The position numbers and the translations under genes were made by a program. The notes under the pieces were generated by a model. The model saw only the letters and a program-made list of their open reading frames with translations. It did not search any database and had not been told where the DNA came from. Positions 47,241-60,163 of a stretch of 64,000 nt of DNA are shown one piece after another; the stretch's first letter is position 1; every line of letters begins with the position of its first letter. This DNA comes from Pratylenchus scribneri (taxonomy: Eukaryota > Nematoda > Chromadorea > Rhabditida > Pratylenchidae), in the NCBI GenBank assembly GCA_030063045.1, contig JAQSEB010000033.1, positions 992,001-1,056,000 on the forward strand, written 5' to 3'.

Positions 47241-48465
47241 TTATTTGCTTATAATTTGAATATTTTGCACGGTATTTTTGGAACATGAGATTTTTCCAAT
47301 CCAAAATGTATTCCTATATGATTTTATAGTTATAATTGATGCCAATGGGTTTAAAACTGGTAGCCAATGAGTGCAAAGGCCATAACACATTTGCAAAAGT
47401 GCATAAATATTATTGCCGACGGAATCTTCGGGCCCAACGAAATTTGTGCCATAAAATTGTAATAAAAGATTGATGGATAAAAGGAAAAATGGGAATGTGG
47501 CCTTAAAAATTAAATTTATATTTAATATTGAATAATGAATTAACCAAAATGATGAGTGTTCGACTCAATTGGCCGTTCAATTCCTTCAATCTCGCATCAA
47601 ATTGTGAATAGGCATTGACGAAACGAAACATTTTAATAGCACAAAAAATGACCAATCCATAGGAAATTGCTTGGATGCTTTGGAATAAATAATTCCAAAT
47701 TTTGAAAAGAACACTATTCATCTACAAAAAATAATTATTAGTAATGATTTATGCAAATATTTGTACATCAATTGTATATGTGAATGTGGTCAAGTTGTTG
47801 GCCACTTCGGCGTCCATAAAAATGGCCAAATATTTGACATCGATTTGTTGGATGCCCAAAGAAGGAAAAATCATAATTGTCCAATTTATGGCCAAATAAC
47901 AAAAAATGCACAAAGGAATGGAAAATATTGCCAAATAACGGAAAAGGGTGATATTCATTGAGCTGGAATGATATTTGATGAGATTAGTAAAATATTATGA
48001 ATCACCGATTCAGGACGAAATAACGATAAAGGAATTGTACACAAATGGCATTGACTTGCAAATTGTGGAGAAGAAACCAAAGGGCAAAAAGTATTGCAAG
48101 AAATTGATTATTCCGGGGCAACATAAAGAAAATCCCCTGGAAAATGACCAAACATGTTCCACCGGGTTGAATGGTCAAAACCTTCGGAAATAATTAATTT
48201 TTAATCAAATTAAAAATATTAATTGTACCGGTTGACCAATTGTCACCAAAATAAGGAGGAGAATATCGAGAATGCAGGTTTGGAGCAGAATTCGACTATG
48301 CATTTTCATTTCTTTTGGAGTTTTGTAGAGAATTAACCAAATTAACAAAAAATTGGAGATGAAGCCGAGAATGGGGCAAAGGATGGCATTCAAATAATGC
48401 AATTGATGGAAACAGCAGAAAACGGGGGAAGATGATGGAAATTCAGAAGACTCAAACGACGGCAT
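47241..48465 (-). CDS. Serpentine receptor, Srd/Str-type chemoreceptor
   Basis: Start at 48465 (MPSFESSEFPSSSPVF), stop at 47241-47243, tail to tail with SXP-like copy 2 (95 bp apart). Helix 1 is ILCPILGFISNFLLIWLILY followed by KTPKEM, and helix 2 LLQTCILDILLLILVTIGQP. The exon at about 48010-48190 gives NAICVQFLYRYFVLNR, the end-of-helix-3 motif of the Str superfamily, joined to SMNITLFRYLAIFSIPLCIF. Later: FQSIQAISYGLVIFCAIKMF, SRTLIIL, ATFPFFLLSINLLLQFYGTN and HWLPVLNPLASIITIKSYRN, the NP..xI..I.xYR ending typical of Srd/Srh/Str receptors. A sensory role is expected; ligand unknown. Confidence 0.88.
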
Positions 48466-49531
48466 TCCACTTTTGGCAAAAAATGTGACTTAAAAAATGC
48501 AATCAAAATGGATATGTCTTAAGAATGAATGGTAAATATACTCAGTCAATGATTAATTTAATTTTGCTGGCCATTTAATTAGTAGTTTGAATGAAAAATA
48601 ATTTTTTGATATATTAGGAACGAAAAGTGGTAAATAAAGTTTAAAATCCACCCAAAATTAAATTATATATAATTCAATATTTATATTCGAAAATGCTTAT
48701 TCGATCTTAGTTTTGCGCATCGTTTAATTACCAGTTTGGAGATGATATATTAAATATTAGGGCCGAAAAATGGTCAATGAAATGAATTCTAATTCTCTCC
48801 CAAATTAAATTATATTTAATTTAATATTTATATTATTCAGAAATGCTTTCCTTCACCAATCACCATTCAGCAGTAGAAAGTGCAAATTCTGGACTAAATT
48901 TTAAATTTAATTTTGAATTTTGGATAATGAACACATGATGAGAATGCGCGCAAATTATACATAAATTTGCTGAAATTGCTTATGGGAAATTGAATTTATC
49001 AAAAAGAATATTTAATTATCGCAAAAGAAAATTCCTTGCATTACTATTTATTTATTGTATTAGGTAGATGGGAGAATACGTATTTTTAATAGAATTGATT
49101 GAAATAATTTACATTTTATTGGGAAGGTATTTTATTTTAATTTAATGGGTGGGACCCGGAATATTTTTAATATATGAAAATTGATAAAAAAAATACAAAA
49201 AAGATCAACAGTTGGATGGATGGATGATCGGAATGATTAAAAATGGGGAAATGGGAAGTTTGAATTAATGGAATGAATATATGCCATTCATCAAAAATGA
49301 ATTCCATGCCAGAAGGCATATTTGATGCATCTCTCTTAGGGAATTTGGTTCATTTTTTCCTCATATACAGTAATTTTTTGTCTTACTGTAAATTAAATTG
49401 ATTGTGAATGGCATATAAACTTTGCATTAATAAAGGAGAAAATTTTTGTAGAAAATATGGACAAAACCCTAATATTGAGAATAAAATCAATTGCAATTTG
49501 TGATTAAATATTTTCATTATAAATTTAAATA
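48466..49531. other. Intergenic with a degenerate direct repeat
   Basis: A block of about 130 bp at 48568-48700 recurs in diverged form at about 48733-48850 (shared GCCGAAAAATGGT-like start and AATTAAATTATAT..AATATTTATATT end). The rest is AT-rich without coding signal. Confidence 0.5.
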
Positions 49532-52500
49532 TCAATAGCCAGCCGGATATGTGGAAGTTTTGCGGCGAAAGTCACTAAAAATATGAATCAAATTAAAAAT
49601 ATAATAAATTGGCAATAATAACCTATTGCCATGGATGAAACCATCGTCCATCAAAATTAATGCTATAAATTTGATTATTTTTAATTGAAATTTAAATTCC
49701 CAAACGCACCTTGAACCACACTGGCCTGCTTTTCAATGGCTTTAAATAAATTTGAGGGAATTAAATTATTGAATAATTAATGATATTTACATGTCATATT
49801 CTGATGCCTAACTTTGACCAAATTTTTGATAATTTGCTGCAAAAAATAAGTAATATTTTGGAGAAGGAAAATTTCTTATGGACCTGTGGAATACTTTGCT
49901 CAAATTCGCTAAAATATTAAATCAGATAAGTAAATTTTATTTGAATTTGGACTGACGTGACATGCGGCAAAAATTGATTATGAAAACGGGGGGCATCCAC
50001 CGATTCTTTGACGGTCTTAAAATTGGAATTGGTAAAAGAATAAAAATATATTAAATTGTACTTGATTGAAAATGAGTGCCCTAATCACTGTTTGGGCAAT
50101 GGCGGAAATAATTCTTGAAAAAAAATAAATTTTTAAAAATGTCAAATTTTAATATTATTTTTTCCCACCTGGAACCGCCGGCGGCGCCAACTGCCATTTT
50201 CACCTTTATAAAAATTATTTAAATAAATTCAAAATAATTAAAATTCACTTTTCCATTGTTTTTGTTGTAAATTATCTGATAAAAAATAAATAAAATTTAT
50301 TAATTTTTTACTAAAAAATTCGGTATATTACAGTTGGGCTCATCGAGGACATTGGCCTCTTTTTTGGCATAATATAATTTTCGGGCGAAGAGATGAAACC
50401 AAAGGCATTTGTTGTATTCGGAGTACTAAAAATGAATAGAAATATTAAAAAATAGTTATTTTAAATTGATGCCTAAAATCATCCATCGAATCATTCCAAA
50501 TTATTCCTGAATTTTTTATATCCATTATTTTATTTTAATTTATATTTATTTACCCAATGTTGGAGACATCCTTTTTGAGCCAAGTCTAAAAATTAAATAA
50601 ATTATATTTTTAAATACGAAATTATCCAACAATTGATTAATGGAACTTGTCGCCGAAACCGCATTCCCTTCATGATCGATGGCCACAACATGGGATGTTC
50701 CTTCAAAAAAAATATATTTTTAAAAATTTTAGGCATTATCCACCATGGTCAGGGACATGTCCGCTCAAATCGAGTGAATAATATTGAAGTGGTTGGGCCG
50801 AATCCGGCACCAATGAGGCAATCCATTTGGCAAATCCACTAAAATTAATGAAAATTCTCAAATGTATTTTGGGCCAACTGTTTTGTCATATTCCTGCTAA
50901 TTTGTCGAGCATTTCGCACAAATGCAGAATCGCCTAAATGCATTCAAATTAATCTTTTTTTTCCATTTTCCACCTAATTTTGTCCTTTGTGCATAGGTGA
51001 ATTTTTGTACTTCAATGAGTCGATGGTAGACCAACGGATCATCCAAATTCACATTTTGATCGCGATAAAATTCTAAAAAAATATTATTTAAATTCAACAT
51101 TGAATATCATAATTCTCTTTTAATACTCCGGTCTCTAATAATTCCCCACCTTAAAATACTCTATTAATCCCTCTCCCCAAATTTTATCATTTATTAATAG
51201 GGAATTTTTTTGTTGATATGGAAATGGAATTAATAAAATAAAAAATTCAAAATTTATATCAGAAAATGTCAAAAAGCAAAGTTTAACTATAAACAAAACC
51301 AAAATTAGAAATTAAATTCTTTAAAAATGTTTGTAATGAAACGAATTTTATTGAAAAATGTTAAATTTACTCGATTCTTTCGTATTTATTAACCATTCCC
51401 AGTCTTTCAAGAATATTAAAATAATTCCCCTCTCTAGTAATTAAACTTTTGGTAGGTTGAAAAATAATTTTCCATGGGGTATTAAAAGAGAATTAAGTAT
51501 TTTAATAAATTATTTTCTCATTATAATTTTGATAATATTTCTGACCAGCCATAATTCCAATAATTGCTTGGGTGATTGCAAATGAGGATGGCGGTGGTGG
51601 ACCACACATGACCAATTCATCCGAAAGCAATTCACTTTCCAAAGGGGCTTCATGAATAATTGATCTGCGAATAGAAAATAAAATTAATTATAATTAAATA
51701 TTATTTTTTACTCATATTGGGCTAAATCCTCTTGTGCCACATATCCACCATTTTCTTTGATTTCCGCCGACAATGTTTGTGCAACTCCGCCTAAAAAATG
51801 ATTGAATATAATTTTCAATTTCCCACTCAAAACCTTTATAGAAAAGATCCACCGGATTGTCGGCATTTGCCAATTCCAACATCTTTTATTTATTTATTTA
51901 TTTATTCAAATAAAATTAATCCAAATAAATTTACCGTTTCAGCCAATCTTTCCCTTTTCATAACATCTCCTTCCTCATAAACTCGGCCAGTCTTTTTGTC
52001 AATAAAAACTCTTCTAAATTTGTTAATTTTAAATAATTTCCCGCATATTTTTGTCCAACTTCATATCCTCATCCTCGTTAATGTCCTCCTCTTTTTGCTG
52101 CAAAACCATTGCCAAATTTGCGGACACTGGGAATCCTTCCCTTGCCAATTTTATTGCCGGCTCAAAAATTCGTTTCCATGTCACTTTATTGGAACCGAAT
52201 TTGGTGAATGCTGTCCAATATCCATGCAATTCACCGGGCACCGCAATTGAACTAATTTTATGATTATTTTTTCATTTTTGAATTATCCATTCTCCCACCG
52301 ATATCCAATGATGGATTCCCTCGGATTTTGGTCGTACATTGTCGAATTCGATGCCATCGGGGCCACTTCCCTGGCATCAATTGTTTGGCATCGCTTCAAA
52401 TTCAGAAATAAATTATAAAATTAAATCCAATTATTTTACTTGGGTGCTTGTATTGTAAATTGTCATCAAAAATCCGCCTCCAATGCCAGATGATTGCGGA

Positions 52501-55033
52501 TTTACGACGCCAATGCAAAGAAAACTTGCTGAATAATTTTAATGTGAAATATTTACAATATTACTGTAAATGCTCTTTTAATTCCTTCCACTTTCTATTA
52601 ATAATAATTCCTCATCATCGACTTTTAGAATCCGTAATTTCTCGCAGGGTAAACTTTAAAAAATTCTTTATTATTTTTTATTAATTCCCTAAAGCTACAA
52701 AATTGGCTATAATTCTTTCAAAGATGTTCACAAATTAAGTAATTATACCAGCAGCAGGGTTCCGATCTGTCCTGATTTTTCAGAAATTTGCTGATTTTGA
52801 TGGGTTAATTCTGAGAAAATAAAAAGTGCTGATTTTTAAAATTTGGTTAATTGTTTTGGTTAATTGTCTGTATTTGCCTGTATTTATCTAATTTTGATTA
52901 AATATCATAATTTTTAGTGAAATATCCCAGTTTTCCCTACGGGATCATTTATGGGTAAAATTTTTTGTTGCGTGAACGAACAACTTTGTCTTAATTTCCT
53001 TAGCGGATCATTTAGTTTAAAATTTTTTTTAATATTTATTAAAAATTAAAAATGTGAACATTAGAAAAAAATAATTTTATTTCCATATCAATTTGTTTGC
53101 CATCTTATTTTCCATTTTGCAACTTTCTAAATAAAGATTTCGTAAAAAATTGATAAATGCAATATACTTTTTCCGGAAAGTTTTAATTCTGATTTTGTTC
53201 CGGTTGTTCCGGAAAGTTTTAATTCTGATTTTGTTCCGGTTGTTCCGGAAAGTTTTAATTCTGATTTTGTTCCGGTTGTTCCGGAAAGTTTTAATTCTGA
53301 TTTTGTTCCGGTTGTTCCGGAAAGTTTTAATTCTGATTTTGTTTAATTCTGATTTTGTTCCGATTGTTCCGGAAAGTTTTAATTCTGATTTTGTTCCGAT
53401 TGTTCCGGAAAGTTTTAATTCTGATTTTGTTCCGGCTGTACCGGAAAGTTTTAATTCTGATTTTGTTCCGGTTGTTCCGGAAAGTTTTAATTCTGATTTT
53501 GTTCCGGTTGTTCCGGAAAGTTTTAATTCTGATTTTGTTCCGGTTGTTCCGGAAAGTTTTAATTCTGATTTTGTTCCGATTGTTCCGGAAAGTTTTAATT
53601 CTGATTTTGTTCCGGTTGTTCCGGAAAGTTTTAATTCTGATTTTGTTCCGATTGTTCCGGAAAGTTTTAATTCTGATTTTGTATTCCGGTTGTTCCGGTA
53701 AGTTTTAATTCTGATTTTGTTCTGTTGTTCCGGAAAGTTTTAATTCTGATTTTGTTCCGGTTGTTCCGGAAAGTTTTAATTCTGATTTTGTTCCGGTTGT
53801 TCCGGTAAGTTTTAATTCTGATTTTGTTCCGGTTGTTCCGGAAAGTTTTAATTCTGATTTTGTTCCGATTGTTCCGGAAAGTTTTAATCTAAGTTCTTTC
53901 CGGAAAGTTTTAATCTAAGTTCTTTCCGGAAAGTTTTAATCTAAGTTCTTTCCGGAAAGTTTTAATCTAAGTTCTTTCCGGAAATTTTTAATTTAAATTC
54001 TTCCGGAAAGTTTTAATCTATGTTCTTTCCTATAGGGCTATTTCTTCTTAAATTTTTGCTTGTGTATAAAAATCTAAAATTTGAAAAAATTATGGGAGAT
54101 AATAAATGGGAATCGTTTTTCATTGATTTTAAATTATTTTTCAAAATTTTAATGCCTTTTGTTTGAATTTAAAAAATTTTTTGATAAGAACCCTGATTAG
54201 ACCCCTAATTTTCGTAATTTTTGAGTGGTTGAATAATAATTCCTCTTGAGAAATTAAAAGATCATATACGGTATTTTATATCCCCTATTCCCTCTAACCA
54301 ATCATTGCATCTACGGCATTCCCTCCTTCCAACATTATGTCCCTAAAAATTCATTCAAATTAACAAATTCACCCATTTTGACCACCTTCCAATTTCACTG
54401 CATAATCCTAATTATTCAAATTAAATTAAAATTAATTAATTCTTCATTTTCACCATGATCTGTTGCCACTGCCGCCCGCCTATATTGGGCATGCAAACTC
54501 CCGGAAGGTGGCGGCCATTTCATTCCGCCATTTTGAGTAGTATGCTTATGTTTGTGCCAATCCTTAACTGAAAGTGGCCCGGCATCACCCGGTTTCACAT
54601 TATCTTCAACCCAATTTGAGGAGGGTGAATCGGTTACTGATTCCTAAATAAAATAATAAATTATGAATTTTAGAGTGAATTTTTTGTACCTCTTCCTGTT
54701 GTTGCTGTTGGGCAGTTTCATTTGAGGAAAGATAGGAAATGTTGGCATTGAGTATATTTCCATGTTGATCATAATTTTCTTGTTGTTCTCCCAATTTAAG
54801 CCCTAGTTTCAATGCCAATGCCACGGTGGCGAACATAAAAAGAACGCAAAGGATTGCAGCAACCAAAGCAACCCATTTGAACCAACTTTAATGGAAAATT
54901 TACATAAATTTGATAGAAATATCCCAATTTAAACAAACTTGCTCCTTTCCTCCCTTTTTTCCATTTGAAATGTGCTCGGTGAACCGCCGCCATTCTCCCT
55001 TGATGAGGAATATTCATGCGTAACACGCACCAT
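49532..55033 (-). CDS. Gamma-glutamyltransferase (type II membrane enzyme)
   Basis: Start at 55033 (MVRVTHEYSSSRENGGGSPS), stop at 49532-49534. A single signal anchor, ALVAAILCVLFMFATVALAL, is followed by a Gln/Glu linker and the ectodomain: AQYRRAAVATDHGE, RDIMLEGGNAVDAMIG, then SFLCIGVVNPQSSGIGGGFL, TIDAREVAP, SIAVPGELHGYWTAFTKFGS, and FYRDQNVNLDDPLVYHRLIE. The autoprocessing site is GTSHVVAIDHEGNAVSATSS (Thr nucleophile), followed by IIWNDSMDDF, STPNTTNAFGFISSPENYIM, KRPMSSMSPT and GAAGGSRIISAI; the C-terminus is KTSTYPAGY. GGT cleaves extracellular glutathione and other gamma-glutamyl compounds and transfers the glutamyl group. One intron (52529-54298) is nearly filled by a TIR element, and another holds a 385-bp TIR element. 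No active-site motif is broken. Confidence 0.93.
51111..51495. mobile_element. 385-bp element with 16-bp perfect terminal inverted repeats
   Basis: The ends AATTCTCTTTTAATAC (51111-51126) and GTATTAAAAGAGAATT (51480-51495) are exact reverse complements. No ORF inside. It lies in a gamma-glutamyltransferase intron. The CTCTTTTAAT core of its ends recurs in the larger element at 52562-54273. Confidence 0.75.
53164..53882. repeat. 36-bp tandem repeat, about 20 copies
   Basis: Unit TTCCGGTTGTTCCGGAAAG plus TTTTAATTCTGATTTTG, 36 bp, with a few variant copies (GATTGTTCC, GGCTGTACC, GGTAAG) and some indels near 53340, 53690 and 53725. TTCCGGAA is palindromic. Because 36 is a multiple of three, open frames run through it on the plus strand; these are not genes. 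Confidence 0.97.
53883..54035. repeat. 26-bp tandem repeat, about five copies, derived from the 36-bp unit
   Basis: Unit TTTTAATCTAAGTTCTTTCC followed by GGAAAG. It keeps the TTTTAATCTAA wording of the 45-bp SLC5-intron unit and the TTTCCGGAAAG palindrome, joining the two array types in one locus. Confidence 0.92.
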
Positions 55034-58000
55034 TATTATTTCCTTCTGGAAATATTCAAATGTAAATCATACGTTTTTTTTTAAAAAGATGACGAAAAAT
55101 GACGGGAAAAAGAAGGAATCTACAAAAAATGAACACTTTGATCATTTTTCGGTACATGTTGTACTTACTAATGGACCTATGAACATTATTGAGGAGGAAA
55201 TATTCAATAATATTCACAAAAGTAGAGTTTGGTTTGCAAACCAAAATGAATGGGCTGTTGGATATGTATTGATTCCCTTGCTGGATTGGACCCTTGAACT
55301 GTTGCAGCCGGGAATATATTGGGGGGGGGGGTGGAAAGCAAACATAGGTAAACTTGTAAGCCATAAACTGGTCAGAGTTTGGCCAAAACCAAACATCATC
55401 CATCCATCAAAATTTGCTTCTGTTAAAAAGATTGCAAAAAACCATTTTTTGTATTCATTTTTTGTGTATTCCTTTTGTTTTTTTTTCACCGGAAAATAAT
55501 GGAGGCCACATATGTTGAAAAGGGCGAGATTGAAGGGGGGGGGGGGGGGAGAATGCTTGAACCGTGAAAATGAAAGGAGGAAGGTAGTATGCTGGGGAAA
55601 CAATGGAATTTTGAATGGAGAATATTCTCTTTTGGAAGCAGTGGAATTGGTCCTTATTAAGATCAAAAATTGCACTTTAAAATGTAAAATTCGAAAGAAC
55701 ATTTTTTAATCAAAAAAGATGCAAAATTTGTCTAAAAGATTTTCTCCCATTCGCACCTTCCCTTCCGTCTATTTTTTCAAGACACTCATTAATTATTCGC
55801 CCATTCATTTTTGTGCCTTCAATTCAATTCATTTTCAATTGAATAGGCGCTAAAAGGGAAAGGAAAAAAAGGAGGACATAAATCCATCACTATCATTCAA
55901 TAATATTGCCGTTCAAAATTTGTTGGCTGCGTGACGTTGGAAATGTGCGCAAAAAGGTCTTCTACAGCAATAATGGGAGGGGATTGGGTTTTTTTATTCA
56001 GCAAATTTGACAATTCCATTCGCGCAACAATTCATTTAACGAAGAATGGGAAAAATGAGTCTGGGATCGGGACGGGATTGGGAAAGTGATAAAATGATAA
56101 CGCAATAGAAGATGAATATTAAATTAAAATAAATTAATTAGGATTTAGGAGTTTTGATTTAGTATGGATTTAGTATGCGCTGTGGTATATTTATTCTTTC
56201 TATTCAAAAACTGAATAATTTCGGCCATATGCAAATCATGATGGAATTTGTTATTAGGCCTATTTAAAGTTTAAAATACGGTTAAAAAATAATTTCCACT
56301 AATTATAAGCGCATAATAAAAATAAAATTGCCAATAATATTCGGAAAATTGGCCACACTTGCTGCCTAAAATGGTGAAATTGCGGGATTCGCCACCTTCC
56401 CCTCTCGAAATTGGTCCCTTATCCCATCTATCCGTTCCATCGGGACAATTATATTTATTTGGGGATGATCCAACTCGTTCCCTATTTTTTTTTTGTAATA
56501 TCCTCCCCTTCCGGCATAATTGTTCTGCGGTCCAGTCAAAAATATTCCCCTTTTTCACTTCAATTCGCACATAAATTCGATGATTTAGCATTTAGTGCGA
56601 GTCAAAATATAATTTCCCTAATTGAGTTAGATATTTTTTGGAGTGAAAATGGGCATTGTTATTTTTGTGAAAAAATATTCATGAATTTCGCCGCAAATAA
56701 TTTAAAAAATATATTATGCTCTAATATATTCAATAGAGGAATAATTTTTTGATAAAGGAATGAATAAAATATATATAATTGTGCAAAATTTTGATTGAAT
56801 AATAATAATAAATGATCAATTGATGATGAATATTTGTATTGCCATAAAATTGCAGCATTTTTATGAGAACAATAATAATTGAGTGAATTGAATTGAATTG
56901 TTGATGAATGATAAATAAATAATAAAAAATAATAAAAAATGATATAAAATTAAAAAATAAATATACAAAACTAAATAAAAAATAATATAAAATTAAAAAA
57001 TAATAATTTTAAAGAATAGAGAGGAAGGAAAGGAATGAACTAGGTCAATTATTATTTTTAAATTTGGCATTAAAATGGAATAAGAAAAAGTTTAAATAAT
57101 ATGGTTGATGGACGAAGAATGCGCGTAAACATTTATTTTGCAAACTATTTTAGTTTAAACTGACAAATTGAGTATAGAATTGTTTTAATTTGGGGTAAAA
57201 TATTCGACAATAAGGACGGAAAATGCTAAAAAATTTAATTGTTGATTGAATGAATAATGTACAAAAAGTGACATTTTAAAATACTTTATTTCTGCTGAGC
57301 ACTGGTGGATGACAATGATCAATAATGAATCGAATGTTTCCAAACCAAATTTGGTGAATGATTTTGCATATAATTTAGTGATGGAAATTGGACATGGATG
57401 TGACAAATCTAATCTCCATTACATTTCCCATTTCCAAAATTAAAAAAGAATAACCAAATAAAATATCCCTTATCTAACTTCGACTAAATTTAACACCCAA
57501 TCAGACTAAAAGCATTTTTGGGCGGAATCAGCTTTAAGAATATTCAAAGGATTTTGTGGGAGGGCAAATCGGCTTTGACATCCATCGATGTTGACGATAT
57601 ACGATGAACCTGTATGGATTTTTGTCCCATTTGGAATATATTTATTAATTTAAGTGCGGAAGGAATTTTAATAAAATTAAGTGGAATTTTAAATAAATGG
57701 ATTCTAAAAAATTTTAAAATTGTTCTTTATAAATTATATTATAGGCATTAGATAAATAAAAAGTTCATAAAAATAGTGAAATATTCCTCTACAGCAGCAT
57801 TTTTCATACGAAATGGAAATTACAATTATCTACGATTTCATTCATATTTTCCTTAAATTTATTGTTTCAATATTAAAAATTTTTCATTTTTAATCCAAAA
57901 AAATTCGGCAAAAACGAAATTTTTTTATAAAAAATTAAAAATTATAATAAATAAAATTGTCCATTCAAAATGTTCATTTTTCATTGATCTCGTCAATCGA

Positions 58001-58417
58001 TTTTAGCCGATTTCGATTCATTTTTACTCTAAAATGTGGCAAAAATTTATTGTTCTAATTTATTCAAATTCATATATATTTAATAAGTATAGAGGAAAAT
58101 ATCCATATTTGAATTTGTTTATCGCCTGATTTTATCTAATTTTTGTTATCGACAAATTGAATGCACCTTTATTAGGCCCAAATTAATTCATTGTAATATT
58201 AAAGGCAGAAGGCCTTGGGAATGGGAGAATGTTGATCGACTCCATCCACTCACCCAAAAAAACAATAATAAATAATAATATTCTCCTCTCATCAATGAAG
58301 ATAACATTCACATAGATGGGAGGGCCATTCATTTTCAATAATTTGTAATTTTTGGTCAGAATTCTATTTTTTTTTCATTCATTCATTCTTCATTTTGGTC
58401 CAATAAATATTATTTTG
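55034..58417. other. Long intergenic region, 3.4 kb
   Basis: Mostly AT-rich and non-coding. 55070-55710 is open on both strands and includes G runs at 55321-55331 (11 G) and 55535-55549 (15 G); no domain is recognised. A frame at 56271-56591 (minus) contains a Cys-bearing, less AT-rich stretch (NKYNCPDGTDRWDKGPISRG) that might be an exon, but the plus strand is open there as well. 56880-57010 is a low-complexity AATAATA region. No supported gene. Confidence 0.5.
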
Positions 58418-60163
58418 ATGGCTTTGGGTAGCTTTTTCCTCTCCACTTCAATTACATTTTTGGCCATCTCAATTTGGTTGAATTCCAATGATTTTAAGCC
58501 GGCTGAATTTTCGTAATATTCCCACCCAAATTTGCCAATTTCCATTTTTAGGCTCCCTCCTCCGCCGCCATTAACCGGCCAATTGGCGGTGAACAAACCA
58601 AAAATTTTGGAGAAATTATTGGAAGGGCAGGTGGTCGGTGCCGAATCAATTGTTGTGGAGAATAAAAGTTAAAAAAAATAAAAATATTAAATTAAATTTA
58701 AAATTGGAATAGATACATTGTACACGTGCACAACGGACGGAAAATGTTTGAAAATTGTGAACAGCAAAATTGTGAAAACAATTCCATTAACCAGTCACAA
58801 AGATTGTCACGGTAATATTATTTCAATTTGAATAATTTATAATATTTTGAGCAATCACTCGCCAAACAATTTCATATTGTGGCCGTCCCTTGGGTATTCG
58901 AAGGTTCAATGCCAATGAATTCATCGTCGTTGATTGTGTACTCGGCTTTTTTGTTGTTAATTTTGAGAAAGGTCAAAATTATTTTTAAAAATTTTATTTA
59001 GAATTTCAAAATGATAATTTAGTAACATTTAAAATCAGAATAACTATTTGCTTATACAATTGCTAGATTAATAAAAATTGGCTAAATTTCGATACAAATT
59101 CTATCTTTTTTTTGTACCGTATCTAAGCTATCAAAATATAAAAATAGAATTCATTTTCATGTCAAGAACCGAAAATAAAATTTATTTTTTTTTCATTTTT
59201 CAGAAACGAAGGAATTGATTTTGTCCAGCTCGATCAATGTCGCCGGAAGACCACAAAAATTCCCGGATGATTTTGATTTTGCTGACAATGATACAATCAT
59301 ATACAGCGATGCGTCCACTCGATTTGGTTATGTTGACTTTTTGTTGGCATTTTTGGAACATTCTGGGGATGGAAGGTGCCCAAAATGTTTGAATTAAAAT
59401 ATTTTTATTTTGATATCAAAAAAGAATAATAAAATATAAAATGTCAACTGGCCAATTGGATGTTTTGGTCGATGGACTGAATTTCCCAAATGGAGTTCAA
59501 ATTCATCCGGATAAACAAGTTAATCTCACTATTGGGGAAATTCATTCATCTTTTCATTTTAGTCAGTCCTATTTTGTGAAAGTGCCACTGCCCGAATTCA
59601 TCGGTAATTAATTGAAATAATAAATAGAAAATTAATTCCCTTTAGACATTATTTTGCCGGCCCAAAGAAAGGAAGAAACGAAATCTTTTTCGAAAATCTT
59701 CCAGGCTTTCCGGACAATATTCGAATTTCGGCATCCGGCAAAACTTTTTATGTGGCTTTGTTTAGCCATCGAAATGCAGAAAAGCCTGACTTTTTCCAAC
59801 AAACTGCGGGTTGGCCAATTGCAAGGAAAATCGTCGGAGAAGTTATCAAAAATTTTAAATTCAATCGAATTCATTTGTTTTTTCCCAGCTTTTGAAAATT
59901 CTTCCTCAATCGGCTGCCAATTTATTTTTCCATCAATCCCATTCTTCGTATGGAATTGTCATTGAATTGGATTTAAAAGGGAATATTTTGCGATCTTTCC
60001 ATGACCCGGAGGGGAATGTGATTAAGGATATTTCACAGGCAAAAAAGCAGAATTTGTTATCCATTTTTTAAATTTATTTTTATAGATCTCTGATGATGGC
60101 GACCAATTCCTTTATTTGGCAAGTTTTGCCAATAATTATATTGGAAGAATGAGCAAAAATTAA
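58418..60163 (+). CDS. APMAP / strictosidine-synthase-like membrane protein
   Basis: Start at 58418 with a signal anchor (MALGSFFLSTSITFLAISIW). A short intron joins KPAEF to SLPPPPPLTGQL, then LEKLLEGQVVGAESIVVENK and TLYTCTTDGKCLKIVNSKIV. Later exons give ELILSSSINVAGRPQKFPDD, DFADNDTIIYSDASTRFGYV, LDVLVDGLNFPNGVQIHPDK, GRNEIFFENLPGFPDNIRIS, SFHDPEGNV and DQFLYLASFANNYIGRM to the stop at 60161-60163. The order and wording follow human APMAP (VENMPGFPDNIR, FPNGVQ, LHDPDG). It is a six-bladed beta-propeller on a single N-terminal helix; related proteins have arylesterase-type activity, but the physiological substrate is unknown. Reading frames near 58860-58980 and 59395-59450 need small introns placed by hand. 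Confidence 0.88.

Larger units (their letters stand above)
52562..54273. mobile_element. 1.7-kb TIR-bounded non-coding element carrying satellite arrays
   Basis: The left end TACTGTAAATGCTCTTTTAA (52562) is mirrored at 54273, where the reverse strand reads TACCGTATATGATCTTTTAA; both continue toward ATAATAATTCCTC. TA flanks fit a TA target site. The element fills all but about 60 bp of the 1,770-bp host intron (52529-54298). The interior has no transposase-like frame and is dominated by tandem repeats (53164-54035). Likely a non-autonomous DNA transposon. Confidence 0.65.

Noticed and set aside
53150..53708. Long plus-strand frames (183 and 117 aa) with a perfectly repeating peptide
   Set aside because: They are the 36-bp satellite read in frame; the unit length is a multiple of three, so openness is automatic. 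They lie in a GGT intron on the opposite strand.
53164..54035. Possible CRISPR-like array
   Set aside because: Units are contiguous with no unique spacers, no cas genes are present and the genome is eukaryotic.
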